Shown here: positions 1 through 14,300 of the stretch, in pieces
How the letters are laid out: each line of letters starts with the position of its first letter
How positions within the stretch are numbered: position 1 is the first letter of the stretch
The notes under the pieces: generated by a model
What the model was told of the DNA's origin: nothing
Seen by the model: only the letters and a program-made list of their open reading frames with translations
Database searches by the model: none
Position numbers and translations under genes: made by a program
Source of the DNA: Rhynochetos jubatus
Taxonomy: Eukaryota; Chordata; Aves; Eurypygiformes; Rhynochetidae
DNA: 64,000 nucleotides
Direction: 5' to 3'
Assembly: GCA_027574665.1 (NCBI GenBank)
Contig: CM050648.1
Location: 67,473,363-67,537,362, forward strand

Positions 1-3000
1 AATTCTCTTTTTCAAGAGTTTAAATGTTAATTAATTGTACAATTTATATACACTGTTGTTTATCTAATTTTATAAAATACTTATACCTGAAGTTACGTGA
101 AAATAATTTTGTGTTACAGCCAAATATGTTAAAACACATACATGCATTCACTTTTGAACCTAAGAAGTGCTTATCTTTTAGTCAACAGAGGTATCAAAAA
201 GGGGTTTAATATTGAGTTTATATATTGACAATACAGATGGCCGAGGTAGTAAAGTGAATGTGCTATCCTGCTTATTTATTTAAATTTCGTAAGCATAGAT
301 TTCTTTGGATAATACTATATATTTTGCAATATTTTTTTCCATTGGATGAGTGGAGTTTTTCAGACCACAGGTGAGCACATTTAACAACCATACCTTGTAT
401 TTTTGTATTTATTATTTCCCTTATTAAGCATATGGGTTCTGAATTTCTCACCTTCCCTTACAGTTCTTTTTTCTGCTTATAGGTTAAGATGAATTTTTCA
501 GAATTTAAAGTAAATATGAAAAAATGTTGTGTAGATAATTAAACAAGAGTAAAATACAACACAGAAATTACTTAAAAGATAATTTTATGGAACGATACAG
601 TAGGATTAAAAACTCAAAAGAACAGCAGCAAAATAACTTCTTATTACACCTGAATTGTGCTCTCAAAATTCAGTCCATTCTATGCATGCTTCCAGAGATG
701 CGCTACTTCCTGGCTTTTTGGAGGGGTTTTTTGCACAAGGTTTTTATTCTTGTCAGGAATATCAAGAATAATTTTGCATGTTATCTATTCAATATATAGG
801 CAGATTTCAATTAAAACTGAGAGAACATAGCATGAGGAATATAGCTTAAACAATAAAAATGAATTTAAGCTCCATGACCCTTCCTGAGAGAGAAAATATA
901 CAGCATATTAATAATTTATGCATATGTCCATATGTGTATGAGGAAAATGTACAAATGAAGGAAAGCTGAGAGCATAAGAAAAAATGGATCTGAAAAAAGT
1001 GTAAAAGGTTTATTTCACTCTTATAAGAAAGGAAATAGAGACAGCACTGCTGTATAAACTTCTCTGTTAAAAGTTTATTTTCTTTTAAAACACTGTTGGT
1101 TAAGAGGTATAGAACCAAGGTGTTTATACTAAAAATAATAGGCTTTGTCTCTGTAACTGTCATGTGCTTCCAGAAGAGAAAATGTCATTTCCCTGAATGT
1201 ATACTAGAAGAGAATTCAGAAGATTTAAGGGGAAAAAAACCAAATCTCCTTACAGCCACAACCCCATGCATGTGGATAAAAAAAGGGTGAAAATATATTT
1301 TCATATGACAAAACTTGTTTTATAGAAAAGCTGACAGGCTGAGAAATTAATAGCAGCAGTTGAAACCAAGAGAAACAAATCAGAGCTAATGACAGACTTG
1401 TTGAAATTATGTCTGGTTACTTTGAGCACCTCTAAAATTAGCATATGGAGCCTTTTCAATTTAGGCCAGCTCTGCTGAAACAACTTGTTTACTCCTGAGG
1501 TTCCTACTTAAAAGTGCAGTGAAATTAAGACTACTTGCAAATTTCTGCTTTCTTCTTTTAATTTCCTTGAATAAAGTGTATCATTTCTGCCTAGGCTCAT
1601 GTTAAAATAGCTTTTGTAAAATGTAATATCCTCACTGAGACATTCTTGAGAATTATCATAAAGAAAATATGTCTGTGAGGAAATTTAAATAAAAGATAGA
1701 AGGAGGACTCCTAGGACTTCCTATACAGAGTTTATAGTTAATATGATGGTTTGAAAACCAGGAATTCCATATGCAAGTGTAGAGATTTTTACTAACAAAC
1801 AACTGGAAATTTCAAATGCAGTTGTAATATATAAGCATATAAGATGTATAGGGGTTAAAAATGGATTTATTTTCTCATAACTAATTTTTGTTTAAGTCAA
1901 GATTGCTTTGTAGTAAAGTTATTGGAGCTCCTTATTTAAAGCATCTCACAGATTCACTACAAATGCCAGGGAGGCTTGCTAGAGGACAAAACACATCTGA
2001 AGTGAACACTGTCTTCTTGATAGACCCGTGGACTACAAAGGAGATACTGAAGAACGAAAAAAGTACTGTATTTCTATCTCTAAAAAAAAATACAACTGGG
2101 TGCACAAAACCCAGAAAAATTGTGCATGTGTTTAATGAAATTATGTTACTGTTGTCTGGGTGTGTATTGACTAAATGTAGAAGTACAAGGTCAATGTCTT
2201 GGCCACCAATGAATATTTATAAACTGTATCACCTGCACAGTACTTAAATTCTTACAGCATTATTTGTCCAGGCATTAGACAAATGTGACTCTCAGCACAT
2301 ACATCACTGAGATTAGAAGCAGAGAAGGGCAGTATTAACTGTATTGCATGACGGCTGCCCGGCCTCGCTTTCCACTACTTGAGAAATACGGTGGAACCAA
2401 TTGCCTTCTTCATGTACTGCAACTGTGTGAGTAACAGGAGTGCAATAAAGACCATAGCTATAAAAACTGGCTAAATAGGCTGCTACTATGGCTTATCACC
2501 TGCTTGGAATATTAAAATGAATGTCATTTAAAACTTTGGAATTTCTCTTTGAAATCCAAAAATTAAAAATACTTCTGAAACTTTAACCCTGTTGCTTGAT
2601 TTTATAACAGCCAAGACTAGTTTCTGGAAAGCATGGTTACATTAATAATATCCAAACATTCCGATCCCTGCAGATTTTTAGTGCCCATGGACTTGATGGA
2701 TGTAATCGAAAGCCTGGAAGGACTTGCAATCACCAAGTACTCCTGTACCATCTTAACTTTATATTTATTTTGTTGTTTTATCCTTTTAAATATTATAAAT
2801 ATGCATATACTTAGACATTTAAAACTGTACCCCAAGGATTTGAAATTCAGACAAATGTCTGGGGACTGGTTCCTCCCACGGAGTTAACTGTATTCGCTTA
2901 TAAAAACGACCCTTAAATTCCATTCTGGTCCAATCTTGCAAAATGGTCTCGCACCTCCCCCAGATGACTAGTTAAGAAGAATATGTATATACATGCATAT

Positions 3001-4001
3001 ACTGAAAAAAATAGTGAAGTAATGTGGTCAGGATTACATCATGTCTATGGTTAACAGGAGCCAGAGCTCTAGGTTTTCTATGCAAAGTTTGTGTCAAGAA
3101 GCTGCAGACCAAAAGGTCAAGAAAAATATTTGGAATTGAACATGTGGGTAAAAGGTGTAAGAGAAGACATAGGCAGCCTGAAAAGTTCTTGAAAGTGTAA
3201 TCTAGAAAATGCACAGTGCTGTTATACCAACCTTGAAATTAAAATCTTAGGGATTTGAGGCAAGTGGCAATAGTATAGCAAGCGTTATCCAGCACTTTCT
3301 TTTCCACAGTAACTTTATTGTCAACTACAGCACAAAACTCTTGTCTTTTTTTATTTATTTTTAGTTGAACCATAAGGCTACTAAAATCAGTTATGATGTA
3401 GAGATAAGGCTACTGCAGATATAGAATAAAATTACCATAAAGTGCTACTGTGGAAAACTGATAATATTACAATGTTCCTATATCAGTTTTCTTTTTAAGT
3501 TTATGCATCATTCCTTCCTCAGCAATGCATATTACTCCAAATGCCATCAAGAGTAGGAAGAGCTCAGCTGTTTTGAACCAGCTGAAATCAGAATGTTGAA
3601 CGGTAGCATTATTTGCTGCTTTTATAGAGAAATCTGCTTCCAATAAACCTTCCTAGTGAGAATTCCTGAATGTGAATGGAACACAGGTCTGCTGTCAGGG
3701 TTGCCATGAAGTTCCTCAAAAACGGGGCTTGGAGGTCAGGATATATCTCTCAGATATAACACAGTATGCATCCTGTGCAGGCTATGTCTCAAATCTCAGA
3801 AAGAGCTACTGATGCAATACTTTTGCAATTCAGATCTTAGAGGATTTTCTCTATCCTAAATCATATTTTCAGAACTACAGTACTTTAATGGCCTTTTCTA
3901 CACAGTGACAAAGTGGTAATATAGTTGTAATGCTAATTTATTATTTTTTATTACTTAGTTAAATACTTTTTCACATTTTCACTTGAAGAAATTGTTAGAA
4001 A
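1..4001. other. Unique AT-rich non-coding DNA
   Basis: No gene, RNA or mobile element is recognised. The open frames present are short, and the longest one (1888-2247, plus) begins at TTG rather than ATG and resembles no family I know. There are scattered A/T tracts but no tandem arrays and no CpG-rich stretch that would suggest a promoter. Confidence 0.6.
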
Positions 4002-4206
4002 CATAGAATCATGGAATGGTTGGGGTTGGAAGGGACCTGAAAGATCATCTAGTTCCAACCCCCCTGCCATGGGCAGGGACACCCTCCACTAGGCCAGGTT
4101 GCTCAAAGCCTCATCCAGCCTGGCCTTGAACACTTCCAGGGATGGGGCATCCACAGCTTCTCTGGGCAACCTGTTCCAGTGCCTCACCACCCTGTCCAGG
4201 AAGAAC
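4002..4206 (-). mobile_element. CR1 LINE, 3' end fragment (5'-truncated)
   Basis: About 205 bp read on the minus strand as the 3' untranslated end of a CR1 retrotransposon. On the plus strand it opens with the reversed CR1 tail (CATAGAATCATGGAATGGTT), followed by GGTTGGAAGGGACCTGAAAG, a CCCCCCTGCCATGGGCAGGG block, and the end-of-ORF region with CTGGCCTTGAACACTTCCAG and CTGGGCAACCTGTTCCAGTG. These blocks occur in this order in avian CR1. The match is close with few disruptions, so this is one of the younger copies in the window. It is severely 5'-truncated, as is usual for CR1, and it encodes nothing. The 5' limit near 4206 is approximate. Confidence 0.95.
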
Positions 4207-7200
4207 CCACATAGTCAAGTTGTACAAGCTTGTCTTTTTATGGAATTTTTTAATTTCTGCTTTCTTTAGATTTTTCTCATTTGTTAGAGATTTCCCTCCC
4301 TGTATGCAACATTGATATATGTGAGGGAGGATTTATTCAGCCCTTTCCAATTAGTTTACTCACAGTGCTTTGTGCTTTGCAATAGTCAAGGAATATAAAA
4401 TTTGAAACTAATTTAATAATTTTCTTAGCAAGTTTTGACCTGCTTATCATTTCTTCATTTAATCTTACACTTCAGATATTATTTTTCAATTTAAACATAC
4501 CATTCTAATTGCAAATTTAAAACTAGTACAATGCATTTCGTTTCATACACAATTTCATGTGGCCTTTGATAAACAGTAATATGATCTGTGTCCACAGTTC
4601 AAGAACTAAAAATGTAATAAAAAGAAAGGGAAATTAATATTGTTTTTCCTTGGAATATGTCAACGGGGCATGGGTTTTCTGATATTTTAAAAATTATGTA
4701 GATATTATTGTAGAACTCTTTAATTTATCAAATACAGCTCTCATTTTCATCATTTTACTCTTGCAATTCATTCATAAATCCCAAATGATGATTCTCATTA
4801 TTAGGAAAACCCCAATTTCTCTGTTTCTACTTATGATTAATGGATTTCATAAACTGTCTTCGGCTATATTACTCTCATAATATATATTTGGTGTATTTAG
4901 TGTGTGCTTCCAAATAGGCATTATCTTGTAGCAACACTCATCATACATTTAAAAAGAAGTGGCTTCAAAATATGCAAACTTGACCAATCTAGTTTTGTAA
5001 TTGTGATTGTATTTTTGATTTTATTTTAGTGATCTTCAGGGAATGGACACAGAATTGTGGTAACAAACCCTTCTGCTTCTAGAGATGAATATAAAACACC
5101 AAAATGAGTCCTGATGACACAAATAAAAATAAAAATAGGAACAAATTAGGAGGAAATATGAGGAAACAAATTCCTTGTCACTACTTTACACAGGTCAGTG
5201 TCATGACAAGAGCACAAGCCACAAAAAACTAACAAGCAAAGGTAAGGAAGGATTAATTCAGCCACTGCGTGCAATGCAGAGGTGTACCATCACCCAGAGG
5301 TCAATTGGTGGGATTTGGTTTCAGCGGTATACAGCATTGTTCTTACTGCAATATATGTTATTTTTTATTTGCTTACCTTTTCCTTTTTTTTCCTCCAACA
5401 TATTTCCCATCCCTATTCCATCAGCAGCATTTCTAGAGAAAGGATTCAGTATTAGTAGGCTAAGGATAGGCCACTATATAGGCCTACTATCATTAATTCT
5501 GATAGTGAAGTATCAGTAGCTGTGCTGAGTTGGTTTTCCAGCCATCAACCTACTTATCCTAGTAAGGCTGAAGGTATACTGTTACTACATTTTTCAAGGT
5601 CATTTATGAGAACAACATGAGAACCCTATTAAGTCCAAATATATGTCAATTGTCTCTTCTGACTGAGAGGTCTGTTCTGCTTTTGAAGAAAGAGAGTAAG
5701 TTGACTTGCCTGAATTTGCTCCTGACAGCTGATCCTTTTTCCTAGGTATTTTCAAGCTGGCAGATATCCCATGAATCCCATTTCCATGAATGGAAGTTAA
5801 AGAGTGTGGCTGCTTAATTTTCTTCATCTACTTCATTCAATGCCAATAATTATTTTCAGTTTTCCTCTCTTTCAATACTTCATCACTTTAATCCTTCGCA
5901 AATTTTCAGTATATTGTTAATTTGACTGCCACTGCTTCACCTATAGATCTTTAAATAGCCACAGATGTAGTTCATCAGGCCCAAACAACTTAAATTCCTT
6001 AGGTATTTAATATGTTTATTCTCTTTATTTTGGGCTATTATTTCCTATATTATTTTTTATAATTCTTTAGCCACCTGAACAAAACAAACAAAACCCACCA
6101 ATCCCCAAACCCCTAATTTGTTGTATAGTCAGAAACCCAGTTTTGAAGGTAGAGTGATATCAGAGAAAAAGGTAAAAGCAATGATACAGACAAAAATGAC
6201 AGTGAAATGGAAGTCTGTTATGAACATAAAAGGACATGTTTGAAATAAGGTCTCAGTCCCAAGTTTTCAAAATTCAGTTAAATTCCATCTTCTCATTATT
6301 GATAATTTCACTGTTGGGAAGAACAAAACATCCAGATCCAATTTAAATTATATCTTCTTAAGGTAAATAGTTTTGAATCATGAATCAATGTGACAATATA
6401 ATAAAGTATCACATATACACATTCAGAAAATCTGTATTATTTATGTGTTTTATAGAGCCAGATGCTTTGATGGTTTGGAATAGCTTCTGTGTTGGTACAC
6501 TCTGTTCCTTCCAACTCAGAGGCAAAAAATAAAAAATGTGTGTGCTACACCTGCCAAAATGGGGGTGCTCTGCCTCTATGGATATTCAGTAGGAAGCAGA
6601 GGAAGATCACCAGGGGAAAAATCTAGGACCAAACCAGATCACCACCTCTAGCATCCCCTTTTTCTGGTTCAGTATTTATCAGGATAATTACCTATCTGCT
6701 TTCTTCTTTTCCTCTTACGTTCTTTCTCCTTCATGCCATGCGTTGCCCTCAAGCACCTAACTATAGTGTGTAGGAATTAAAACTGTATTATCAGGGAAAG
6801 CAAAGGGGGATGGGGAGGAGTTCAATCTGCCTGACATATGCTGGGGTTTCTCAGGCTGCCAGTACTGAAATGTCCTAGGGATTTCGAAAAATTATAGATG
6901 ACAATTTCTTCACGTTGAGAGTGTTTCATCCTACACAGAGGAATTCTGTCTTATACCTCATCTTGACAGATAAAGAGGACCTGATCACAGACCTAAAAAT
7001 TAGTGGTTTCTTAGGTGCAAATGATTTCAACTTGATTTCACTACTGTATGCAAACAGAATGAAAGACATACCAATGAGATACACATTGGTGTTTAAAAGG
7101 GTCAGTGTAGCAAAGCTGAAAACAATTATGAGACAAATCAACTGGGAGACAGAACTCAACTGGAAAAGTCTTATTATTGCAAACTATTTAATAATTTTTA

Positions 7201-8270
7201 ACTAGATGTCTAAAATGCTATCAGCAATAATTCAGCCTGGTCAAAACTCAAAGCAAACAGCAAGATAGCTTATAGAATAAGATAAAGCAGCTATAAAATG
7301 TGCAATGCCAAAATAGTAAGTTATGAAAATAAATAACTGAGAGTAATGAATACTAATTAGATCAATTTTATTAGTAGAAAATTAATTTCTAAAAGGACAC
7401 AAATATATTTATAATTTTTTTCTAATTTTTTTATAAACTTGTTTTGTAAAATTCAACATACTGAGTGCTGATGTAGGCAGGGATGAGTGGTGGTGTGTGA
7501 GCCATCCTTGGTTGGTTCAAAGGTGTTTGAACACACTTCTTTCTTGCTTTTGGCCCCACAGCAGAAGGTGCATCTTTTCTTAATATCCTACCATGGTCTT
7601 CATAGCCCACAGTACATCTTTGGGCATATATTTGTCAAGTACTTCTTATCCATAGTTTACAGTGCTGCTCAACTCATGAACCAATTTGGTTTTGGTAGAT
7701 TCTCCTCTGTGTATGATTTTCTTTCAGGAACACACTACATTTTTCACAGTTGTTCGTAACATCTTGGTAGTACTTGGGTTTTTTTAATTTTTAAAGGTAG
7801 TATAATCTGTGTTATGCGTATATGGTCTTCACACTTATCCGGTAATGCAGTGCATATTCATTAAGAAACTGTTGGCCAGCATTCATCGCTAACTGGCGTG
7901 TGTCTTCGGAGGCGTATTACAGTGATTAAGGTTTGTCCTATCCTATTTAGGAGTTACATTAGGCACATAGAAAAGGAAGTCTTATGGCTGGTATTGACTG
8001 TAAATACAAATGCTGAGGGTTTAATAATAATGAAGAGGATAACTTACTTAGGCACAGTTCTCTGGGTTGCTCGTAACTTGACCACAACCATATGTAGTAT
8101 ATTTTCTGGTATGATGAAATACAAATTCAAATATCAAGGAAGAAATAATTCAAGTCGTATTGAATGACAAGATCTGTTCCTGGAGTAACATCTCAAAAAA
8201 TATATTAGGTGTCATGGTGAATAATAATAGGCTGACCATTTACATGACATAGCGAAGTGGTAGAACCTGC
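4207..8270. other. Unique AT-rich non-coding DNA
   Basis: No gene is recognised. Small items include an A/C-rich low-complexity patch at about 6078-6115 and AT-rich runs near 7380-7440. A 114-codon frame at 5175-5519 (plus) starts at TTG and has no recognisable domain. The rest is featureless by eye. Confidence 0.6.
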
Positions 8271-8368
8271 GTGATCTACTCTAGGTGATCCTGCTCTGGC
8301 AGGGTGGTTGGACTAGAGGATCTCTAGAGGTCCCTTCCAACCCCTACCACTCTGTGTGAATCTGTGTA
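8271..8368 (+). mobile_element. CR1 LINE, very short 3' tail
   Basis: About 98 bp from the extreme 3' end of a CR1 on the plus strand. Diagnostic blocks are GATCCTGCTCTGGCAGGGTG, GGTTGGACTAGAGGATCTCT and GAGGTCCCTTCCAACCCCTA, then a degenerate terminal octamer region (CTCTGTGTGAATCTGTGTA). No ORF2 sequence is present, so the copy is truncated to little more than the part needed for target-primed reverse transcription. The TCTAGAGGTCCC wording differs from the copy at 4.0 kb, so it is probably a different CR1 subfamily. Confidence 0.92.
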
Positions 8369-11300
8369 AAAGAAAACCATCCAATTCTTTGATGTATAAA
8401 CAATGAATTTGAAATAATTGTGGGCAGATGAGTTCACCTTACTATTTCATTTTGGTAGTTCGACTCCTGCTACCCTGTACCTACTGCTTGCATCCTCAAC
8501 AGAGTGATATTCATAAACTGGAAACCCTTCAGAGATGTTTGAGTCATGCCATGAAGATACTTTACACTGGAAAAAATTATTCCTACTGTCAGACTCCAGC
8601 AGTCTATTTAGCTTATCAAAGAGAAAATTGAAGTGATGAATAAGATCTATTTTTTGGTAGTAAAAGAAGACAGAAGCAGACTTGAAATTAGGTAGGAACT
8701 GCTACGTGCCAGAGTAACTTACCAGTTTTGTGATAGATACAAAGGGATGTTTTTCTAAAGTTCTTTAAAAAAATCATCAAGGTTGTTGTCTGGCTGTAGT
8801 ATGCAAATGATAAGACTAATGGATCGCAAGGTCTGGCCTTTCACTTCACTTGCTCACAAACCCTTAAAAGGGGAAGCGCCTACTCTGTGAAGGTATTGGT
8901 AAATCTCTAATACCTTGAAGTATTTACCACCTGGAAAGGATGCTTTTATCTTCCATGACTTCACCAGAGAGCAGTGCATATCTTGAAGACATCTGCTGGT
9001 TTGACAGTGTGATAGATGGCTGACCATCTACTTCTTTCTGTCAGGCAGAAAAAAGTGAGGGGGAAAAAGCTCCTTAAAAACTCTGCCTCCGGTCTTGTTT
9101 TCTGTTGTGGTTTCTCTAGATTTAACTGGAGTGACCCAGATACAGTATAGTTTATCCTGAATGAAGAGTGATTCCACAGAAAACTGTGGTGGCATAATAC
9201 CTGTGGCACATCACACTCATGATGATACCTATTTCTCTCACGAGGGCATCTGAGAAATACAGCTATACAGTAACCTTCATCCCCTCTTCAGGGGCTACTT
9301 ACCATAGTAGTGTCCAGCATCTCAGAGCAGGGCAACAAGTCAAACACACAGTTCCCTGTGAAGGAGAAAGCTGGGGAGACAAAAAGGCCCATAGTTTATG
9401 AGACATCTGAGTGCTGTAGGTTGAAAAGGGAAGCATCTATATTCGGGATGGCAGCAGCAGCAGGGTATAAAGTAAAAGCATTCTTTCTCTGAGCTGTCTG
9501 CAGAGTGAAAGTTTTGGAAGCTGGATCTGAAGAAGCTGTGGAAATCAAACGTCTAAGTTGAATGAAATCACTATACCACAGTCTCTTTCTGAACACCTTT
9601 TGTGTAAGGGTTCAGAAAGGCGGGGTGAGAAGCAAGTCAAATCTAAGGTAAATTACTGACATCAGTGCAAGTAGTTGACAGAGAAAAATGAAAGAGGAAT
9701 GGAAGTTCAATAGAGCACCTACTACTGAAAGCATCACTTGAATATTTTTGGTGTTTTCGTTGTTTTTTTTTTTAATGTTCCAAAGACAGTGTAAGAAAAA
9801 GTGTTAGGAGAAGGGGAGCTTGAATATATAGAAAGGATATGTCTTTCTCTTTTGTTTCAATGTCAGCTACAGAATCCTTGCCCACATATATTTTATCAAA
9901 CCATGTTTCCAGATACAAATTAACAAATGTAGACAATCCCTTTTTGATAGACACTTTAATATGAGAACACTCACTGATTTCTAATTAAATATTATCATAG
10001 AAAGCTACAATTATTTTGGAACTGGGACACACACACATTAAAATATTTAAAATTGTTCCAATTTCTAGATGGTATAATTTCTACACTTAAAAAAAAAAAG
10101 AATATTTGTATGTAGGAGACAAAAGTTTCATTTTTAATCTTCTGCTGATGAGTAAGTCTTGTGGGAAGAGCTCTGAATGTGCTCAACTGAAAGACAATGT
10201 GACCTACCCCCATGGCAAGAGGTCTGGAGTCACGGTATCACAGTGCTGTTCCTTGGATGACTTGCTCAAGAGATGCAAGATATGCTAACATGGGAGTGGG
10301 CTGCACTAGCCTGGCTCCATGCTTTTTCATTACCTTGTTAGGTCACTCATAATTGTTTTGGCATCTTCCTTGTGACATCACAATGAAGTAGTCTGGAAAG
10401 AATTGCATCACCACAAACACTGTGGTTGATTTAGCATTTACATTGTAAATATGTAAATAAAGCTCATAGAATCAATAAAGCTATTTTTTATATTTTATGC
10501 ACATAAATTTTTTCTAAAATATTAGAAGATAACAAACACTGTATGCATAAAGGCTTAGAAAGAACTATCAAAGCATCTTTACTTTTCACATATGTGATTA
10601 AGTTGAATCAGACACTGTAAATGGTACTGGAAAAGCACAGTGAACTTACGAAGCCAGATACAGTTTCAGTCCAGACGTTAAGAGATGTACAGCAGCACAA
10701 AATGTGGTGATAGTGATCATCGGTGTCAGATGGGGCAGCATCACTGGAGCCTTAGTCAGTCATTCCCTACAAATCTACTCCTGATTTGAAGACTTTTAAC
10801 TTTATTTTCCACTGCCTTGTACCTTCTGCGGTCTTTTTGAATCCCCAAAGTCTTTTATAAAATCATGTCAGGTCAGAGTAGTAGGTTTTTACTGTTACTT
10901 TTTAATTCCCTATGGAGGGATTCAACTTATGGTGCAGGGCAAGAGAAAGGCATACTTTAAATGAGCAACCAGTTTCACTGCTGGAAGAGACGGCGTATTG
11001 AGCAGAGCTCCTCTGCGTGGCACCCTTTCTGCTCTGCCATCCTCCTCCAGTCTCCTTGGGCTACAGCACAGCTCTCCAATACCTCAAGGCAAACCAGTGA
11101 AATACCAAATACACACTGAGCATGGGGAGGACTGTAGTTGTGATTACCATCTTCCACAACATGGAGAAGAAAAAGGCCGTAAGGTTTCTACTAATTTAAT
11201 GAGATACAGCATGCTTTTCAAGGACTCCAGCTCCAAGGAGATAAGATGGTGTTGAGTGCCCCATCGTTTGGGCATCTCTTTTTTCACCATAGGAAAGTTG

Positions 11301-14300
11301 AGTGTAATTTGTCCCCTGAACTGTAAGACATCTGTTTTTCCTGCCTGAGGCCTAGTGTGAGGAAATGCTAAGCTAACTAGAACCTGGCTTATTTGTATTG
11401 AATTAGTAGAGTCATTAGGACTTTAACTATTTTTATTTGGTGACAGTTTGCTACTGATACCACCTTCGGGACAAGCACCTCTCTCTTTTATGTTGCTTTT
11501 CTTATCACTGACAGGAGAAAATGACTGATTGGTTTTGGCCCTTGCTTGAAACTCCTTTTCGTGACTTTCTTGAGTGCATATCCTGTAGCAAATAGATACT
11601 GCTAGTATGCACCGGTCTTCATTTACTAGCCTGAACAAGTGCTGACAGATGAGGGAGCTGACAGTCTGCCCTACTGTTGAAGCTGGAAGATATAGTTACA
11701 TGTGAATTTGCTGGCTTTTCAGACCTGAATAACTGCAATTGTGTATAAGGGTCACCTCTGGGCTCAGTTATCATTGTGAAGAAAAAATGGATGCTTTTAA
11801 AAAAAATTCATACATTTTTGGCCTTCTGCTAAGTGATGCCCAAGGAATGCATGGCCTTGGAAAGTCAGGTTTTCACAAAACGACACAGAAAAAATTGTAT
11901 TAATGCTATTAAGATGGCAAGCAGAGATGTTAGCTAGAATTATTATCCAAATTAAATGACTGGTATTTTTTCCAATAACAGTGGCTCTCAAATCAGTGTC
12001 TCTTTCCCTTCCTGCTGTCTCCCTGCCTGTCTGTTCCAAAGATTTTTTCACCATTTTATCTAATGATATGTGTCACTGTCAACTTGTCCATTAGGAGTCT
12101 GTTCATCCATTGACTTCAGTGGTACTGAACACGCAGGGCCCTGCTCTGGCAAAAATAAGGCAGTCATGGTTAGGTTTATAATCCCACACCACTGCTAGTT
12201 CTTGAGAATTTTGTGATAGTGGTTTGCCATAACAGTGTAAAAAATCACAGAGGACAAACACAAAACTGCATGCTCTGCAGTCCACAGTTGTGTTTTTAGA
12301 TATATGATGTTTTAACAATCTTGATTTGGGCTTAAAACCCTCCCTCTTTTTCCTTCATCAGTTTAAAATCAAAATTTCGAAGACTTAGTAAGCAACCTGT
12401 AATTTAAAAGAAACATGCTAACCAAGGTATCTCCCTGATGACTGTAAGCTTCTATCAGGATGAATTTGAAGAGTAATAGAAAAAATGTTCAATATTTGCT
12501 CACAACAAGAAGCAATAGATTCTAGGTGGTCATTGAGTGGTGACCACCTCCATCTATTAATTTTTCTTCATATACTTTTCTTTTATACTCAGCTTTTCTT
12601 TTGCTTCCTATGTTGCAAATACTGTAAATTACTGTGTCAGCATATCATTCCTTCTAGTAAAATGGATTCCCATCTTATTGAAAACAGAGAAGCTCTGATA
12701 AAGTATTTTCTGAAAGCTTTTTCAAATCCTTTAGATGTTGTTCCTAAGTTCACCTAAAGCAACTTCTACTCTGTGCAGAAAGTAGTCATATGCATCTAAT
12801 TATCTAGGCAGGCTGATATCTGTTTCATCAGCATACACACAAAAGTGGTTTATTTTAGCCTTTTCAAGATTTATACCTAAGTACTTCTACTGCACAGAGT
12901 TTATCTATTCAAATCTGCTTTGGATGCTGCTTTGATATAGTCACAGAGAATGATATTATTTGCATTATGTTGAGGACACTTAGAGAAAGGGATGCAAGCT
13001 GCTGTCCTGATCTCATTCTTGTTTATTATTGACATACATAGTCAGCCCAAAAGATTTTTTTCAAGAAAATTATTTTTGTTTTGTTTTTTAATGATGAACA
13101 TAAGTCTTTTCAATCCTATAAAATTCTAATGTGACTGAAGAACTGATAAAAAGATCACAGGAAGGAAAGTTGAAAGGTAGGGGATTTATAGATGTACTCT
13201 TTAAAACCATTTTGCTTTTATTTCTTGTTAATACCCATCTACCACAACAACTAATTAACATTCTGGATAAAACGCAGCGTTATTAAGGCTTCAATACACT
13301 CAAAGACACCTTTCAATTAAGGTGCTTCAGTTCACACAAAACATGCTTTCCAGTCCTTAGCAAAAGCTTTTAGGAAAACCAGTCAAGTCTTGACAAATTT
13401 ATGTTAAATAAAAGGAGAGACACCTTTGGGAGTTTGTTTGGGTCCTTCATTTAAAAAAAAATAAAAAAACAGCTTTGAGGCTTTTTGCATAAAGAAGCAA
13501 GAACTCTGGAACTGCCCAGTTTTTAAAAGTCTCTGACTGATCTCCAAAGTTTTCTACCTTTTTTTAGAAACAGTGCCTTTCAGAGGCTAGTATTTTCAAT
13601 GGGGTTTCCTGGCTCTACATAGCCTTGTACTGCATTTGAACCACTTAACATTTTTATGGAGGAGCAAAGTAGATCTGGCTTAATACCTGAACAAATCAGT
13701 GCCTGTCAACTCAGTGGAACAAACTGCTGTTCTGGAATCAATTCTTTGATCCCCTAAGTTTATGTACCCTCTTTTTCTTGTTATCAACTAGTTGACATAC
13801 CTTTCTTGTGCTGGTGTTCCAGACTAAAGACTTTTTGTTATGAATCCATTGTTAAATGGACTTCAGTAGCATGTAAATGATATTAAAATGGGATCCTAGT
13901 GAAATTTTATGTTTCTGTGGAACACTTAAAGTAGTAATGAAACTCAATGCCAAAAAATAATAATTTCCAAGTACTGCTTTTTCTGTCTTTTCTAGCTTTT
14001 GTCCAAGCTAAACTTTCTTTCCCCTCCTTCTGTTTTTTTGCTTAGATAAACTATCTTTCTTTCTAAGCACTACTTATGGTTTCAAAAAAATGGAAGTAAT
14101 CTAGAGTTCACTTAAAGATCAAGTACCATAAGCTGGTGTTTTCAAGTATCCTGAAAGTTTATTAATGCTTTCCAACTCATTTCCTACTTCCCTGCCAAAA
14201 GCACTCTTTAGTGGACTGTAAAGTTTTTCAAATAATAGACATCTGATCCAAGTTCCTTATGATTTTTCTTTTCAAGAGATCACATACTTTCAGAAATCTG

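Noticed and set aside
1888..2247. 119-codon frame, plus strand
   Set aside because: TTG start, composition of non-coding DNA, no family resemblance.
2633..2887. Possible exon after an acceptor-like CCGATCCCTGCAG at about 2663-2675
   Set aside because: The downstream frame has no recognisable domain, no good donor was seen, and the opposite strand is equally open.
5451..5515. Small overlapping palindromes (AGTAGG...CCTACT, ACTATC...GATAGT)
   Set aside because: Stems of only 5-6 bp, common by chance in DNA of this composition.
5175..5519. 114-codon frame with hydrophobic middle, plus strand
   Set aside because: TTG start. The hydrophobic stretch comes from T-rich DNA and no membrane-protein family is recognised.
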